Source: Anderseniella sp. | GTDB taxonomy: Bacteria; Pseudomonadota; Alphaproteobacteria; Rhizobiales; Aestuariivirgaceae | Assembly (NCBI GenBank): GCA_028289645.1 | Contig: JANQOK010000013.1 | Span: forward strand, 248,001 to 312,000 | DNA length: 64,000 bases | Direction of reading: 5' to 3' | Shown: positions 36,276 to 47,227 of the stretch, piece by piece | How positions within the stretch are numbered: the stretch's first letter is position 1 | Layout: each line of letters starts with the position of its first letter | Notes under the pieces: model-generated | The model's input: only the letters and a program-made list of their open reading frames with translations | What the model was told of the DNA's origin: nothing | Databases searched by the model: none | Made by a program: the position numbers and the translations under genes

Positions 36276-36827
36276 TCAAGGGCGGATTCGGCTTTCCAGC
36301 TTATCCCACTTGCTGCTGAAATAGCCGGCAGCGGGCATTGTGACCTTCGGCAAGGTTTCCTGGTCCAGTTGTTGGGTAAGCGTCACTATGCCGTTCATGT
36401 GCAAGATGTAGGCAGTCAACGAATAAAGCTCATCCGAACTCAGTTGCTTGAGATTGCGCGGCGGCATTGCGCGGCGCACATAGTCGAATATTGCCGTGGC
36501 ATAGGGCCAAGATGCGCCGGTTGACCAGTCAGCGCCTTTCTTTGGTTTGCCGGCCAGGGGCGGCACGGTGTTTTTCATATCCCCGGCACCGGTATTGCCG
36601 TGGCATGATGCACATTGCTCGCCGTAAATCTCCCGGCCCAGCTCGGCGGTTCCGGATCCCTGTGGCAATCCGCTCCCGTCAGGGAAAACCGTGGTGCCGA
36701 TTGCCTCCACATCTGCCTCGCTGATCTGTTGGCCAAGTCGCGGCGGTTCGATTTCTCCGGCGTCGGCAATTGCGGCGAGGGTGCCTGCAAAGATGAGGAG
36801 CAGTGCCGGCTGCAATCTAGAAAACAT
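36276..36827 (-). CDS. SoxD-like c-type cytochrome (sulfur dehydrogenase partner)
   Basis: A 183-residue monohaem cytochrome. The start ATG 36827, which overlaps the end of soxC by 11 bp, gives a good signal peptide (LQPALLLIFAGTLAAIADA). The open frame continues 40 codons upstream inside soxC and is rejected as a start. Haem site CASCH is at residues 72-76, and SDELYSLTAYILHMNGI with the distal Met follows. SoxD takes electrons from SoxC. It is shorter than the two-haem SoxD of Paracoccus and has only one haem site, like the cytochrome partners of many SoxC/SorA-type enzymes. Confidence 0.82.
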   Translation of the reverse strand: MFSRLQPALLLIFAGTLAAIADAGEIEPPRLGQQISEADVEAIGTTVFPDGSGLPQGSGTAELGREIYGEQCASCHGNTGAGDMKNTVPPLAGKPKKGADWSTGASWPYATAIFDYVRRAMPPRNLKQLSSDELYSLTAYILHMNGIVTLTQQLDQETLPKVTMPAAGYFSSKWDKLESRIRP

Positions 36828-38079
36828 TGCTGATGGTTCCCCGCTGATCGATGAGCCAGGTCTGAATGGCGTTGTAGTGGTTGACCGAACCGGCGTGATA
36901 CACTTTCCGCCAGTCGGCCCTGCCAGGCTGTACATTGCCTCGCTCATCCGTTGCGCGGCTCTGCAGCCTCACCTCCTGGCCGGTCCATTTCCAGGGCAGG
37001 GAGAACCTTGTCAACGCCTTGTCGAGTACAGGTTCATGCAGGTTTGCGGTGCGCCAGTTGGCGCCGCCGTCATCTGACACTTCCACCGACCGGATCCTGC
37101 CAAAGCCCGACCATGCAAGCCCGGAAACCTCGTAATAGCCGCGATCAGGCAAAACCTGTCCGGCTGAAGGATGGGTGATGACCGACTTGACACCCATGTA
37201 CAGGCTGAAACCCTCGATGGAGCCGTCGGCGAGGGTTTCCGTGTAGGCCCGGGATTCGTCCTTGGTAAAGGCGGGACGGTCTGTGACCTCGAGACGGCGC
37301 AGCCACTTGATGTTCATGTTGCCTTCGATGCCGGGCAGCAGCAGGCGCATTGGATATCCCTGGGCCGGTCGCAGCCGCTCACCGTTCTGATATAGGGCAA
37401 CGATGGCGTCATTGTTCATGATGGACATCGGGATGCTGCGCGCCAGGGAGCCTGAATCCGATCCTTCGGCGATCACCCAGCTGGCCCGCGGATCAATACC
37501 GGCCTCGCTCAGCAGCAGCCGGACCGGGACGCCGATCCACTCCGAACCGGACAACAGGCCGTAGAGCTCGGCGCAGGTTTTGGCTGCCGGCTTGGCGAAT
37601 GCGCCCTGCTGCCAGCTGTTGCCGCTGCACTCAAGAAACCGGATGTTGCCAGTGAGCGGATATCGCAGCAAATCTGCAACTGAGAAGCTGAGAGACTTCT
37701 GTGTCATGCCGTGGACATACAGCCTGTGGGCATCGGGCTTGATGTCGGGGATGCCGGAATGATGTGTCCCGAAGTGCAATCCGGACGGGGTGATGATGCC
37801 CCTCTGTCGGTGTATCGGTGAGTAGGACCAGGTCGTTGTCCTTTTTGCGGTCAGCCCCTGCACAAGTCTGACAACCTGCTCTTCATGTTTGGAGGGCGTG
37901 CCGTAAGGCTCGTCCGCAACTCCCGGATACAGCATTGAGTCCGGCATCTTGATTTCGGCCTCAGCGTGAGGAGCTCCCGTGGTGACCGAAACGGCTGTCA
38001 GGAAGGTTGCGCCGGTTGACAGGAATTGCCTCCTGCTCAGGAATTCGCTGCGGCTCGGACTTGTGGGCTGTTTCATCAT
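36817..38079 (-). CDS. soxC: SoxC-type molybdopterin sulfur (sulfite) dehydrogenase
   Basis: A 420-residue periplasmic oxidoreductase from ATG 38079. A Tat signal is present (SRRQFLSTGATFLTAVSVTTG), as expected for a protein exported folded with cofactor. The sulfite-oxidase Moco domain has RFLECSGNSW, with C151 as the molybdenum ligand, and the C-terminal dimerisation domain (Mo-co_dimer) has SGLAWSGFGRIRSVEVSDDGG. SoxCD oxidises the sulfane sulfur of a SoxY-bound intermediate; stand-alone members oxidise sulfite. No soxXYZAB genes lie nearby, so a sulfite dehydrogenase role with the overlapping cytochrome is at least as likely. Confidence 0.9.
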   Translation of the reverse strand: MMKQPTSPSRSEFLSRRQFLSTGATFLTAVSVTTGAPHAEAEIKMPDSMLYPGVADEPYGTPSKHEEQVVRLVQGLTAKRTTTWSYSPIHRQRGIITPSGLHFGTHHSGIPDIKPDAHRLYVHGMTQKSLSFSVADLLRYPLTGNIRFLECSGNSWQQGAFAKPAAKTCAELYGLLSGSEWIGVPVRLLLSEAGIDPRASWVIAEGSDSGSLARSIPMSIMNNDAIVALYQNGERLRPAQGYPMRLLLPGIEGNMNIKWLRRLEVTDRPAFTKDESRAYTETLADGSIEGFSLYMGVKSVITHPSAGQVLPDRGYYEVSGLAWSGFGRIRSVEVSDDGGANWRTANLHEPVLDKALTRFSLPWKWTGQEVRLQSRATDERGNVQPGRADWRKVYHAGSVNHYNAIQTWLIDQRGTISNVF

Positions 38080-38268
38080 GCCTGATCCAGATCGATCTCT
38101 CCGCCATTGCACTCGGCCTTGTTCACAATACGGAATGTTCGCACACGGCAACAGTCCCGATTCTGCCCGTTTCCGGCTCACGGAACTGCCACCCGATCCG
38201 CCGCGGCGCATTTGCAAGTGCGATGATGAGGGCCGGGGTGAAAGCTGTCGCGGTCATAGAGAAGTTGA

Positions 38269-40106
<1,838 letters not shown>

Positions 40107-40146
40107 GATTCTGATCTATAAGTAGAATTGGGAGTTGCATCATTAT

Positions 40147-40156
40147 TATCGATTTC
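40147..40156. promoter_or_regulatory. TATCGATTTC motif upstream of phnS
   Basis: The 10-mer TATCGATTTC lies 126 bp before the transporter binding-protein gene and recurs exactly at 48921-48930 before phnW. A shared TATCGAT also occurs before the LysR gene (47058). Candidate binding site of the local LysR regulator; inference. Confidence 0.4.
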
Positions 40157-40281
40157 ATTTATCTGTCACATGACGCAACCATATCTGGAGGGGAGCGGGA
40201 AAAAACGAATTTTGGGTGGCGGTATACGCATGGTTGCCAACCTGCTTGACGATACAATTCATGCGCTGACAAGGAGGTGTC

Positions 40282-41307
40282 ATGTTAAAGAAACTTGCTG
40301 GTGGACTTTTGGCGGGGGTTGCGGTCGGCGTTATGTCGATGTCGGCAGCCATGGCCGGGGAACTGACGGTCTACACCGCGGTTGAAGCGGAAGATCTGAA
40401 GAAGTACGCCGATGCATTCAACGCCGATCATCCGGATATCAAGATCAACTGGGTGCGCGATTCCACTGGCGTGGTGACCGCGAAGTTGCTGGCGGAAAAG
40501 AACAACCCGCAGGCCGATGTGATCTGGGGCCTGGCAGCGACATCTCTGCTGCTGCTGAAATCTGAAGGCATGCTGGAGGCCTATGCGCCGAAGGGTGTTG
40601 AAAATCTCGATCCGAAATTCGTGGACAAGAGCACGCCGCCGACATGGACCGGCATGGATGCCTGGGTTGCATCGGTGTGCTTCAACACGGTTGAGGGTGA
40701 AAAGCTTGGCCTGACAGCGCCGAAATCCTGGAAAGACCTGACCAAGGCCGAGTACAAGGGGCATGTGATCATGCCGAACCCGAACTCTTCGGGCACCGGT
40801 TTCCTTGATGTGTCCAGCTGGCTGCAGATGTTCGGCGAGAAGGACGGCTGGGCGTTCATGGACGACCTGCACAAGAACATTGCCGCGTACACGCACTCAG
40901 GGTCCAAGCCATGCAAGATGGCGGCGGCCGGAGAGATTCCGATCGGTGTTTCTTTCGCCTTCCGCGGAGCCAAGTCCAAGGCAGCCGGGGCGCCGATTGA
41001 CATCATCGTGCCTGAAGAAGGCGTCGGTTGGGACATGGAGGCAACCGCCATCGTCGCCGGTACCGACAATATTGACGATGCCAAGACCCTGGTCGACTGG
41101 ACCGTCACCAAAAAGGCCAACGAGATGTACAACTCCGGTTATGCGGTGGTCGCATATCCCGGCGTTGCCAAGCCTGTCGAACACTTCCCGGAAAACCTGC
41201 TGGAGAAGATGATCGACAATGACTTTGAATTCGCCGCCAACAACCGTAAGGCGATTCTGGACGAGTGGCAGAAACGCTACGACTCCAAGTCAGAGCCCAA
41301 GGGCTAG
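40282..41307 (+). CDS. phnS: 2-aminoethylphosphonate ABC transporter, binding protein
   Basis: A 341-residue periplasmic solute-binding protein with a Sec signal peptide cut after SAAMA (about residue 24) and a very good ribosome binding site (AAGGAGGTG). It belongs to the iron/thiamine/phosphonate-type binding-protein group: GELTVYTAVEAEDLKKYADAF, NPQADVIWGLAATSLLLLKSEGM, PNPNSSGTGF. The PhnS2-type annotation as a putative aminoethylphosphonate carrier follows from the PhnT- and PhnU-type proteins next to it and the phnWAY operon downstream. A hairpin at 41324 after it suggests that more binding protein than membrane subunits is made. Confidence 0.87.
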   Translation: MLKKLAGGLLAGVAVGVMSMSAAMAGELTVYTAVEAEDLKKYADAFNADHPDIKINWVRDSTGVVTAKLLAEKNNPQADVIWGLAATSLLLLKSEGMLEAYAPKGVENLDPKFVDKSTPPTWTGMDAWVASVCFNTVEGEKLGLTAPKSWKDLTKAEYKGHVIMPNPNSSGTGFLDVSSWLQMFGEKDGWAFMDDLHKNIAAYTHSGSKPCKMAAAGEIPIGVSFAFRGAKSKAAGAPIDIIVPEEGVGWDMEATAIVAGTDNIDDAKTLVDWTVTKKANEMYNSGYAVVAYPGVAKPVEHFPENLLEKMIDNDFEFAANNRKAILDEWQKRYDSKSEPKG

Positions 41308-41323
41308 CAAGCATACTGCAGAT

Positions 41324-41350
41324 GAGGCATCGGTTTATCGCCGGTGCCTC
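41324..41350 (+). terminator. hairpin between binding-protein and ATPase genes
   Basis: GAGGCATCGG (41324-41333) pairs with CCGGTGCCTC (41341-41350), ten pairs with one G-T wobble and a 7-nt loop. No U-run follows, so it more likely stabilises the upstream mRNA end or attenuates than fully terminates. Confidence 0.6.
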
Positions 41351-41413
41351 TGATCTATGGCAGTGTGGTATCGTGGAGATGCCGCAAAACGGGGGTTGTT
41401 CGGGGAAACGCTG

Positions 41414-42550
41414 ATGGGGCAGGCAAGTACGGCAGAAACCTACCTGATGATCGAAAATGTCTGGAAGGCGTTCGGTGACTTTTACGCGCTGAAAGACATT
41501 TCGCTGGAGGTGAACCGCGGCGAGTTCGTGTGTTTCCTGGGGCCCTCGGGCTGTGGCAAAACCACTTTGCTGAGGGCCATAGCCGGGTTGGATATCCAGA
41601 CCAGGGGAAGTGTGCATCAGGATGGCAAGGACATCTCCGCCCTGCCGCCGTCGGAACGTGATTTCGGCATTGTGTTCCAGTCCTACGCTCTGTTCCCGAA
41701 CCTGACGGTGGCGAAGAACATCGCGTTCGGGCTGGAAAACTCCGGCATTGCCAAATCCGATATCGACAAGCGTGTAGCTGAACTGCTGGAACTGGTCGGG
41801 CTGCCTGAACAGGCTGAGAAATACCCGGCGCAACTGTCCGGCGGGCAACAGCAGCGCATTGCGCTGGCTCGCGCCATCGCCATGTCGCCAGGGCTTCTGC
41901 TTCTGGACGAACCGCTGTCGGCGCTGGATGCCAAGGTGCGGGTGCACCTGCGCCATGAGGTCAAGGACCTGCAGCGCAAGCTGGGCGTGACCACCATCAT
42001 GGTGACCCATGACCAGGAAGAAGCGCTGGCCATGGCGGACCGCATCGTTGTCATGAACCATGGTGTGATTGAACAGGTCGGCACACCGACCGACGTCTAC
42101 CGGGAGCCGGTGTCGCTGTTTGTCGCAGACTTTATCGGTGAAACCAATCAGCTTGCTTGTGTGGCTGACAACAAGGGCAAGGGTGTCAGCATTGGTGCGC
42201 GGAAGTTAAAGAGCGCACCTCACACCCATGCCGATGGTCGCGATGTGACGGCCGTCATCCGACCGGAAGACATTATTCCTCACGGTGACGGCGCCCGCTC
42301 GCCGGGTGCGCCGGACAAGATCAGCGAGCCTGGAAACACGGTTGAAACCACTGTCGACGAGATGGAGTTTCTCGGCTCGTTCTGGCGCACAAGACTGAGC
42401 AGCGCCGAACTGGGAGACGGTCAGATCGTGGCGGATTTCTCCATCAATGCGGTGCGCCGCATGGATATCGAGGTCGGCGGACGGATGCGCATCGAGATTC
42501 CCAGCGACCGGCTGAAAGTGTTCGCTGCCGGGGCGGAGCCTGACACATGA
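41414..42550 (+). CDS. phnT: 2-aminoethylphosphonate ABC transporter, ATPase
   Basis: A 378-residue importer ATPase. ATG 41414 with GGGGA upstream is preferred over an ATG 19 codons earlier. Motifs: FLGPSGCGKTTLLRAIAG (Walker A), LSGGQQQRIALARA (signature), LLLLDEPLSALDAKVR (Walker B), and the switch His in MVTHDQEEALAMADR. A C-terminal TOBE-like domain (about 270-370, TAVIRPEDII and FLGSFWRTRLSSAELG) places it in the PotA/CysA/FbpC-like group that includes PhnT2. The stop overlaps the start of the permease gene by 4 bp. Inner membrane, cytoplasmic side. Confidence 0.9.
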   Translation: MGQASTAETYLMIENVWKAFGDFYALKDISLEVNRGEFVCFLGPSGCGKTTLLRAIAGLDIQTRGSVHQDGKDISALPPSERDFGIVFQSYALFPNLTVAKNIAFGLENSGIAKSDIDKRVAELLELVGLPEQAEKYPAQLSGGQQQRIALARAIAMSPGLLLLDEPLSALDAKVRVHLRHEVKDLQRKLGVTTIMVTHDQEEALAMADRIVVMNHGVIEQVGTPTDVYREPVSLFVADFIGETNQLACVADNKGKGVSIGARKLKSAPHTHADGRDVTAVIRPEDIIPHGDGARSPGAPDKISEPGNTVETTVDEMEFLGSFWRTRLSSAELGDGQIVADFSINAVRRMDIEVGGRMRIEIPSDRLKVFAAGAEPDT

Positions 42551-44568
42551 GCAGTGCTGATGCGATGACCCCAGACGCGAGCGCCGGTGGCCGTATCAAG
42601 CCGAAACTGGGTTCTGACGACTGGATCATGCGCGGCTACATGATCGTGCTGGCGGTGTACCTGATCGTGGCCCTGGCGCTGCCATTGTACGCCATGCTGT
42701 CAAAGGCGTTTGAAACCAGCCGGTTCGACCTGGCACAGTTCGAAGTGCAGGTGAGCGATGAATCGGGTGCCTTCAAGCAGCCGGCGGAGACGCTGAAACA
42801 GATCAACGATCGCGGCAGTTTCATCCCCGAAGGCGATCTTGCGACCAGTTCCGACGGACGCCTGGCGCTGACCAAATTCTTCCCGGACTTCAGTTTCCGC
42901 AGTCCCGTCAAATACCGGCTGCGCGGGCTTGATGAAAACGCTGTCTACCTGGTTGGCTCAGAGCGGTTTGAAGGCACCGCGCCGGCGGAGTTTGACTCCA
43001 ACACGTTCCGCAGAGTGGTGATCCGTCCGGTGCAGGACTATGGCCTGGCCAATTTCGCAACCTACTTCTCGACCCCGGCGCTGTTCCAGTCGATCCAGAA
43101 TTCGGTGTTCATCGCAATTGTATCGACCCTGATCACGGTGTCGCTGGCATTCGGTTTCGCCTATGCGCTGTGCCGAAGCTGCATGCCGTTCAAAGGCGTG
43201 TTCCGGCTGATAGCCATGGCGCCGATCCTGGTGCCGTCACTGCTGCCTGGCATCGCGTTGGTCTACCTGTTCGGCAACCAGGGCTTCCTGAAACAGTTCC
43301 TCATGGGTGAAAGCATATACGGGCCCATCGGCATCGTGGTGGGCTCGGTGTTTTTCACCTTTCCCCATGCCATGATCATCATCCTGATCGCGCTTTCGAT
43401 CTCGGACGCGCGACTGTACGAGGCGGCGGTGTCGCTGCGCGCCAGCAAATGGCGCACCTTCTGGACCGTTACCATTCCCGGCGCGCGCTATGGCCTGATC
43501 TCGGCCGCCTTCGTGGTGTTCAACCTGGTGATCACCGACTTTGGCCTGCCCAAGGTGATCGGCGGGCAATACAACATGCTGGCGGTGGATATCTACAAGC
43601 AGGTCATCGGCCAGCAGAATTTCCAGATGGGTGCGGTGGTGTCGGTTGTGCTGCTGATCCCGGCGCTGCTGGCTTACGTGGTCGACCGTCTGGTGCAGCG
43701 CAAGCAGGTGGCGCTGCTGTCAGCCCGCTCGGTGGTCTACCAGCCCAAACCGTCGAAGCGGTTCGACCTGAGCTGCCTTGCCTATTGCGCGCTGGTGGCG
43801 CTGTTCATCATCTCCATCCTGGGCATCTGCCAGTATGCGGCACTGGTCAAGTTCTGGCCCTATGACCTGACACTCGGCCTGACGAACTATGATTTTGACC
43901 GCATGGACGGTGGTGGCTGGGCTGCCTACCGCAATTCCATCTATATGGCGTTGATGACGGCCCTCATTGGCACCGTCATCATCTTTACCGGTGCCTACAT
44001 GGTGGAAAAGACCAAGGGGTTTGCGAAGGGCAGGGCGGGTTTTCAGTTTCTTGCCATGCTGCCCATGGCCATTCCCGGCATGGTGCTCGGACTGGCCTAC
44101 ATCTTCTTCTTCAACAATCCGGCCAATCCGCTGAATTTCATCTACGGCACCATGGCCATTCTGGTGATCTGCACGGTCACCCATTTCTACACCGTCTCGC
44201 ACCTGACCGCTGTGACGGCGCTGAAGCAGATCGACAGCGAATTCGAACCGGTGGCAGCGTCGTTGAAGCAACCGTTCTACCGGCTGTTCAGCCGGGTCAC
44301 GGTGCCGGTGTGCATGCCAGCCATTCTCGACATCATGATCTACCTGTTCGTCAATGCCATGACCACGGTGTCGGCGGTGGTGTTCCTGTATTCATCGAAA
44401 ACGACGCTTGCGTCCGTGGCCGTGCTCAACATGGACGACGCCGGAGACATAGCGCCGGCTGCCGCCATGGGCATGATGATCTTCTATACCAATGTCGCGG
44501 CACGGCTGGTGCATGCGGTGGTGTCCCGCTATGTGCTGGGCAGAACGCAGGGCTGGCGGCAGCGGTAA
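42547..44568 (+). CDS. phnU: 2-aminoethylphosphonate ABC transporter, fused permease
   Basis: A 673-residue permease with two BPD_transp_1 domains (about 190-390 and 470-665), each with the cytoplasmic EAA loop: LYEAAVSLRASKWRTFWTVTIPGARYG and FEPVAASLKQPFYRLFSRVTVP. One gene therefore supplies both membrane halves, as in PhnU2-type proteins and the FbpB group. Between the first helix and the first domain is an extracytoplasmic insert of about 120 residues (about 50-170), longer than in most permeases. Translationally coupled to the ATPase by ATGA. It ends 4 bp before the stop of the convergent glycosyltransferase gene. Confidence 0.9.
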   Translation: MSSADAMTPDASAGGRIKPKLGSDDWIMRGYMIVLAVYLIVALALPLYAMLSKAFETSRFDLAQFEVQVSDESGAFKQPAETLKQINDRGSFIPEGDLATSSDGRLALTKFFPDFSFRSPVKYRLRGLDENAVYLVGSERFEGTAPAEFDSNTFRRVVIRPVQDYGLANFATYFSTPALFQSIQNSVFIAIVSTLITVSLAFGFAYALCRSCMPFKGVFRLIAMAPILVPSLLPGIALVYLFGNQGFLKQFLMGESIYGPIGIVVGSVFFTFPHAMIIILIALSISDARLYEAAVSLRASKWRTFWTVTIPGARYGLISAAFVVFNLVITDFGLPKVIGGQYNMLAVDIYKQVIGQQNFQMGAVVSVVLLIPALLAYVVDRLVQRKQVALLSARSVVYQPKPSKRFDLSCLAYCALVALFIISILGICQYAALVKFWPYDLTLGLTNYDFDRMDGGGWAAYRNSIYMALMTALIGTVIIFTGAYMVEKTKGFAKGRAGFQFLAMLPMAIPGMVLGLAYIFFFNNPANPLNFIYGTMAILVICTVTHFYTVSHLTAVTALKQIDSEFEPVAASLKQPFYRLFSRVTVPVCMPAILDIMIYLFVNAMTTVSAVVFLYSSKTTLASVAVLNMDDAGDIAPAAAMGMMIFYTNVAARLVHAVVSRYVLGRTQGWRQR

Positions 44569-44572
44569 GGGT

Positions 44573-45682
44573 CTAACCGGCGACATCTGGCCGATGGTGA
44601 ATGACCGGGTGCGCAATGGGGATGTGCTTTGCTTGAGTGACCCTGTGCAGGAGTGTCTCCAACTGATTGCCCATGGTTTCGGTGGTGAACAGTTTCAGCA
44701 CAGTATCCTGGCCCGAGCGTGCAACGTGCTCCCTGTTCCGGTCAGTGGCTATTCTTGCCAAGTCTCGTGCGACGAGCTTCGGATTGCGCGATGTGGCGAC
44801 ATAGGCGTTCACGCCATCTTGGATGAATTCTCCGTGACCGCCAGCCAGTGTCGTATAGCTGGCTACACCTGCATTCATCGCCTCCAGCAGTGAGTTGGAA
44901 ATTCCTTCCTGCACCGACAGCAGGGTGAACAGGTCGGTGTCCGCCATCAGCGATGACGGGTCTTCAAGGTGTCCTTCGAAGGAAACGTGGTCGTGCAGCC
45001 GGTGCTGCTCGACCAGCCGTCTGCATCGGCCCAAGGCGGGCCCGGTTCCGATGATCCGCACTCTTGTCCTGTGCAGAACCTCAGGCGGAAGATGCGGCAA
45101 CGCCGAGATCAGATGGCACACGCCTTTACGCCAGGAAACGGTTCCCAGAAAGCTGATTGTGAAACGGTCGTTGCATCGGATGCTCGGCACGGGCGGGTTG
45201 CTCGTAATGCCATTGTGAATGACGTGGATTCGATCCGGTTTCACAAACGGAGCCCAGGACAGAACGCGCTTGATCCGGCTCGTGTTGACGATGATCGCGT
45301 CCGGCCAGATGCCGTACCCGAACCAGTCGAGAACCGGCCGCCATGGCAGGCGTACGATGCCCAGCCGCAGCACCATGGCGATGTTCAGTCGCCGAGCGAT
45401 ATGTCCGGTGAGAAAGTACATGCGCTGGCTGACCGGGATCACCACATCTATGTCCAGTCTTGATATGGTTTCTGCCAGATCGGCCTTGCCCTTCACATCT
45501 GCAAGCCCGGACGGTACCCGGCGTATCAGCCGATCCTCCGATATGAATCGTGTCGCATGAGGCAGGTCAGGGCAGCAAACCCAGATCGAGTGTCCTCGGC
45601 GCGAAAGCTCAGCCGCAGCCATGCTGGTCCACCGTTCAGTCCCGCCAAAGTGTCTTGCGCTGCTCACAAACAAAATGTTCAT
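44573..45682 (-). CDS. glycosyltransferase family 4 protein
   Basis: A 369-residue GT-B enzyme. The N-terminal part, NILFVSSARHFGGTERWTSMAAAELSRRGHSIWVCC, has the GGxE acceptor-side loop. The C-terminal donor-binding part has FTISFLGTVSWRKGVCHLISALPHL, VRIIGTGPALGRCRRLVEQHRL and LFTLLSVQEGISNSLLEAMNAGVASYTT with the E-x7-E motif. It should transfer a sugar from a nucleotide donor in polysaccharide, lipid or peptide glycosylation. It interrupts the phosphonate cluster between the transporter and the LysR gene without an obvious link. The next upstream gene on the same strand is a 58-residue protein. Confidence 0.88.
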   Translation of the reverse strand: MNILFVSSARHFGGTERWTSMAAAELSRRGHSIWVCCPDLPHATRFISEDRLIRRVPSGLADVKGKADLAETISRLDIDVVIPVSQRMYFLTGHIARRLNIAMVLRLGIVRLPWRPVLDWFGYGIWPDAIIVNTSRIKRVLSWAPFVKPDRIHVIHNGITSNPPVPSIRCNDRFTISFLGTVSWRKGVCHLISALPHLPPEVLHRTRVRIIGTGPALGRCRRLVEQHRLHDHVSFEGHLEDPSSLMADTDLFTLLSVQEGISNSLLEAMNAGVASYTTLAGGHGEFIQDGVNAYVATSRNPKLVARDLARIATDRNREHVARSGQDTVLKLFTTETMGNQLETLLHRVTQAKHIPIAHPVIHHRPDVAG

Positions 45683-45869
45683 GCAACGGGCATATGCCGG
45701 CTACATCACAACAATCGATCGGTTTTCTTACAGTTCTGCAAACTTGCGGGCATTTCCCAGTGGCGGGTGCCAGACGGGTTGTCCGATCGTCAAGTGGGCA
45801 AACCTTGCCGAGATCTCTTGTCATGATCGGAGGCAAGAATAGGCCGACAGACATAATGCCTCAAACCAG

Positions 45870-46046
45870 CTAGCTTCCGCTGTGAAAGCCGGCGAGGTAG
45901 TCAATTGTCACCGGTTGGTCCGTGCAGTCGGTGAACATTTCGCCCAATCTATGCTGTGATGAGCCATCGCGGGAGACACAAGCTGCAGACATCGCCAACT
46001 CCATTGTCGGATTGCAGTCTTGGGGTTTCTTGCTTTGATCAGCCAT
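45870..46046 (-). CDS. hypothetical 58-residue protein
   Basis: A small ORF from ATG 46046 with AAGGAGAGG 5-8 bp upstream, a ribosome binding site good enough to support expression. It has three Cys (11, 23, 43), ELAMSAACVSRDG in the middle and LGEMFTDCTDQPVTIDYLAGFHSG at the end; no membrane helix. No family is recognised. It is 187 bp upstream of the glycosyltransferase on the same strand. The Ser/Thr/Cys content near Gly makes a modified peptide conceivable, but this is speculation. Confidence 0.45.
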   Translation of the reverse strand: MADQSKKPQDCNPTMELAMSAACVSRDGSSQHRLGEMFTDCTDQPVTIDYLAGFHSGS

Positions 46047-46169
46047 TGCACCTCTCCTTTTGCCGACGTCCTGATGCGGACATTCAGCGAAGCCGCCCGC
46101 CAATTGGTTTCGCGCGAATATCGGCAACAACCGTGTCAGTTTGGTGACTGCCGGCGGTCAGTCGTGGAT

Positions 46170-47039
46170 TCAACCTGCAATCGCGGCATGGGCGACCGAC
46201 ATGAAAGCCCGTATCACCTTGCTCTCCAGGCGCTCGCGCAGACAGATTATGGACTCGTCCATGGTCATGGCGCTGTCGGAGATGGGGATTTTCACCAGCC
46301 TGCTGTCCTGGCCGAATTCAGCTTCGGAGACCACCCCGACACCGCCGCCGGCGGCCACGATCTCGCGCACCGCCTCGCGCCCTTCAGCCTCGATGCTGCC
46401 GGTGATGCGGATGCCCTTGCGGCGGGCTTCCTCTTCCAGCTTGGCGCGGGTCTTGGACCCGGCCTCGCGCAACACCAGCGGATGGCGCATCAATTCGCCG
46501 AACGTCGTTGAGCTCAACTTGCTCAGTGGCCCACCGCGCGCCGTAAAGGCCACAATGGGCGAGGAATTCAGCTGGATGGTTTCAAATTCCCGGCTCGCGG
46601 GCACATCACCGACCACACCGATATCGGCTTCGTAGCTCTGCAGCCGTTCGATGGCGGTCTCGGTATTGCCGCCGTGTACCGAGATGAACACGCCCGGATT
46701 GGTGGCGCGGAACGGGGTCAGCACATGCAGTATGTGGTGCGCGGCATCGGCGACAATGTTCAACTGACCGGTGCGCAGGGTCTGGGTTTCCGACAGATAG
46801 TCCAGCGCCTGTTGCTCCACCTCAAACAGGCGGTAGGTGATCTCGAGCAGCTTCTTGCCGGCATCGGTCACCTGGATCTGTTTGCGCTGCCGGTCAAACA
46901 AACGAATGTCGTATTCGGCCTCTAGTTTGCGGACCTGATCGGAAATCGCCGGCTGGGTCAGATGCAGCGCTTCTGCAGCGCGTGAAAACCCGCCGTGAAT
47001 GGCGACATTGTGAAATGCCCGCAATTGCACATACCGCAT
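46170..47039 (-). CDS. LysR-type regulator of aminoethylphosphonate catabolism
   Basis: A 289-residue LysR protein. The winged helix-turn-helix is at the N-terminus (QLRAFHNVAIHGGFSRAAEALHLTQPAISDQVRKLE), and a LysR substrate-binding domain follows (about 90-289, LNIVADAAHHILHVLTPF). Location beside phnW/phnA/phnY and the transporter makes it the PhnR-like activator typical of such clusters (TIGR03339 type), probably responding to 2-aminoethylphosphonate or a catabolite. A TATCGATA palindrome lies 19 bp upstream of its start, and related motifs precede phnS and phnW, suggesting autoregulation and control of both operons. Confidence 0.88.
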   Translation of the reverse strand: MRYVQLRAFHNVAIHGGFSRAAEALHLTQPAISDQVRKLEAEYDIRLFDRQRKQIQVTDAGKKLLEITYRLFEVEQQALDYLSETQTLRTGQLNIVADAAHHILHVLTPFRATNPGVFISVHGGNTETAIERLQSYEADIGVVGDVPASREFETIQLNSSPIVAFTARGGPLSKLSSTTFGELMRHPLVLREAGSKTRAKLEEEARRKGIRITGSIEAEGREAVREIVAAGGGVGVVSEAEFGQDSRLVKIPISDSAMTMDESIICLRERLESKVIRAFMSVAHAAIAG

Positions 47040-47057
47040 GACGAGAGCCTTTCGATC

Positions 47058-47065
47058 TATCGATA
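47058..47065. promoter_or_regulatory. TATCGATA palindrome upstream of lysR
   Basis: An 8-bp palindrome 19 bp before the LysR start codon. It shares TATCGAT with the motifs at 40147 and 48921 in the other two promoter regions of the cluster. Candidate autoregulatory operator. Confidence 0.4.
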
Positions 47066-47227
47066 AATAATATGAGTGAATAAAAACTATCGCTTTGAGC
47101 TATGGGTTGCAAGGGAGGGACAATGAACGGTCATGACCTGCCCTGTGTGCGGACCAAGGCGCGTGAGGCGCACCAGCCAGGCCTCCACTTGTCAACAAGC
47201 CAGATCTGATCCGGACCCATAACCGCC

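Noticed and set aside
45683-45869. Gene in the gap between the glycosyltransferase and the 58-residue ORF
   Set aside because: Only short overlapping ORFs without ribosome binding sites on either strand; nothing supportable.
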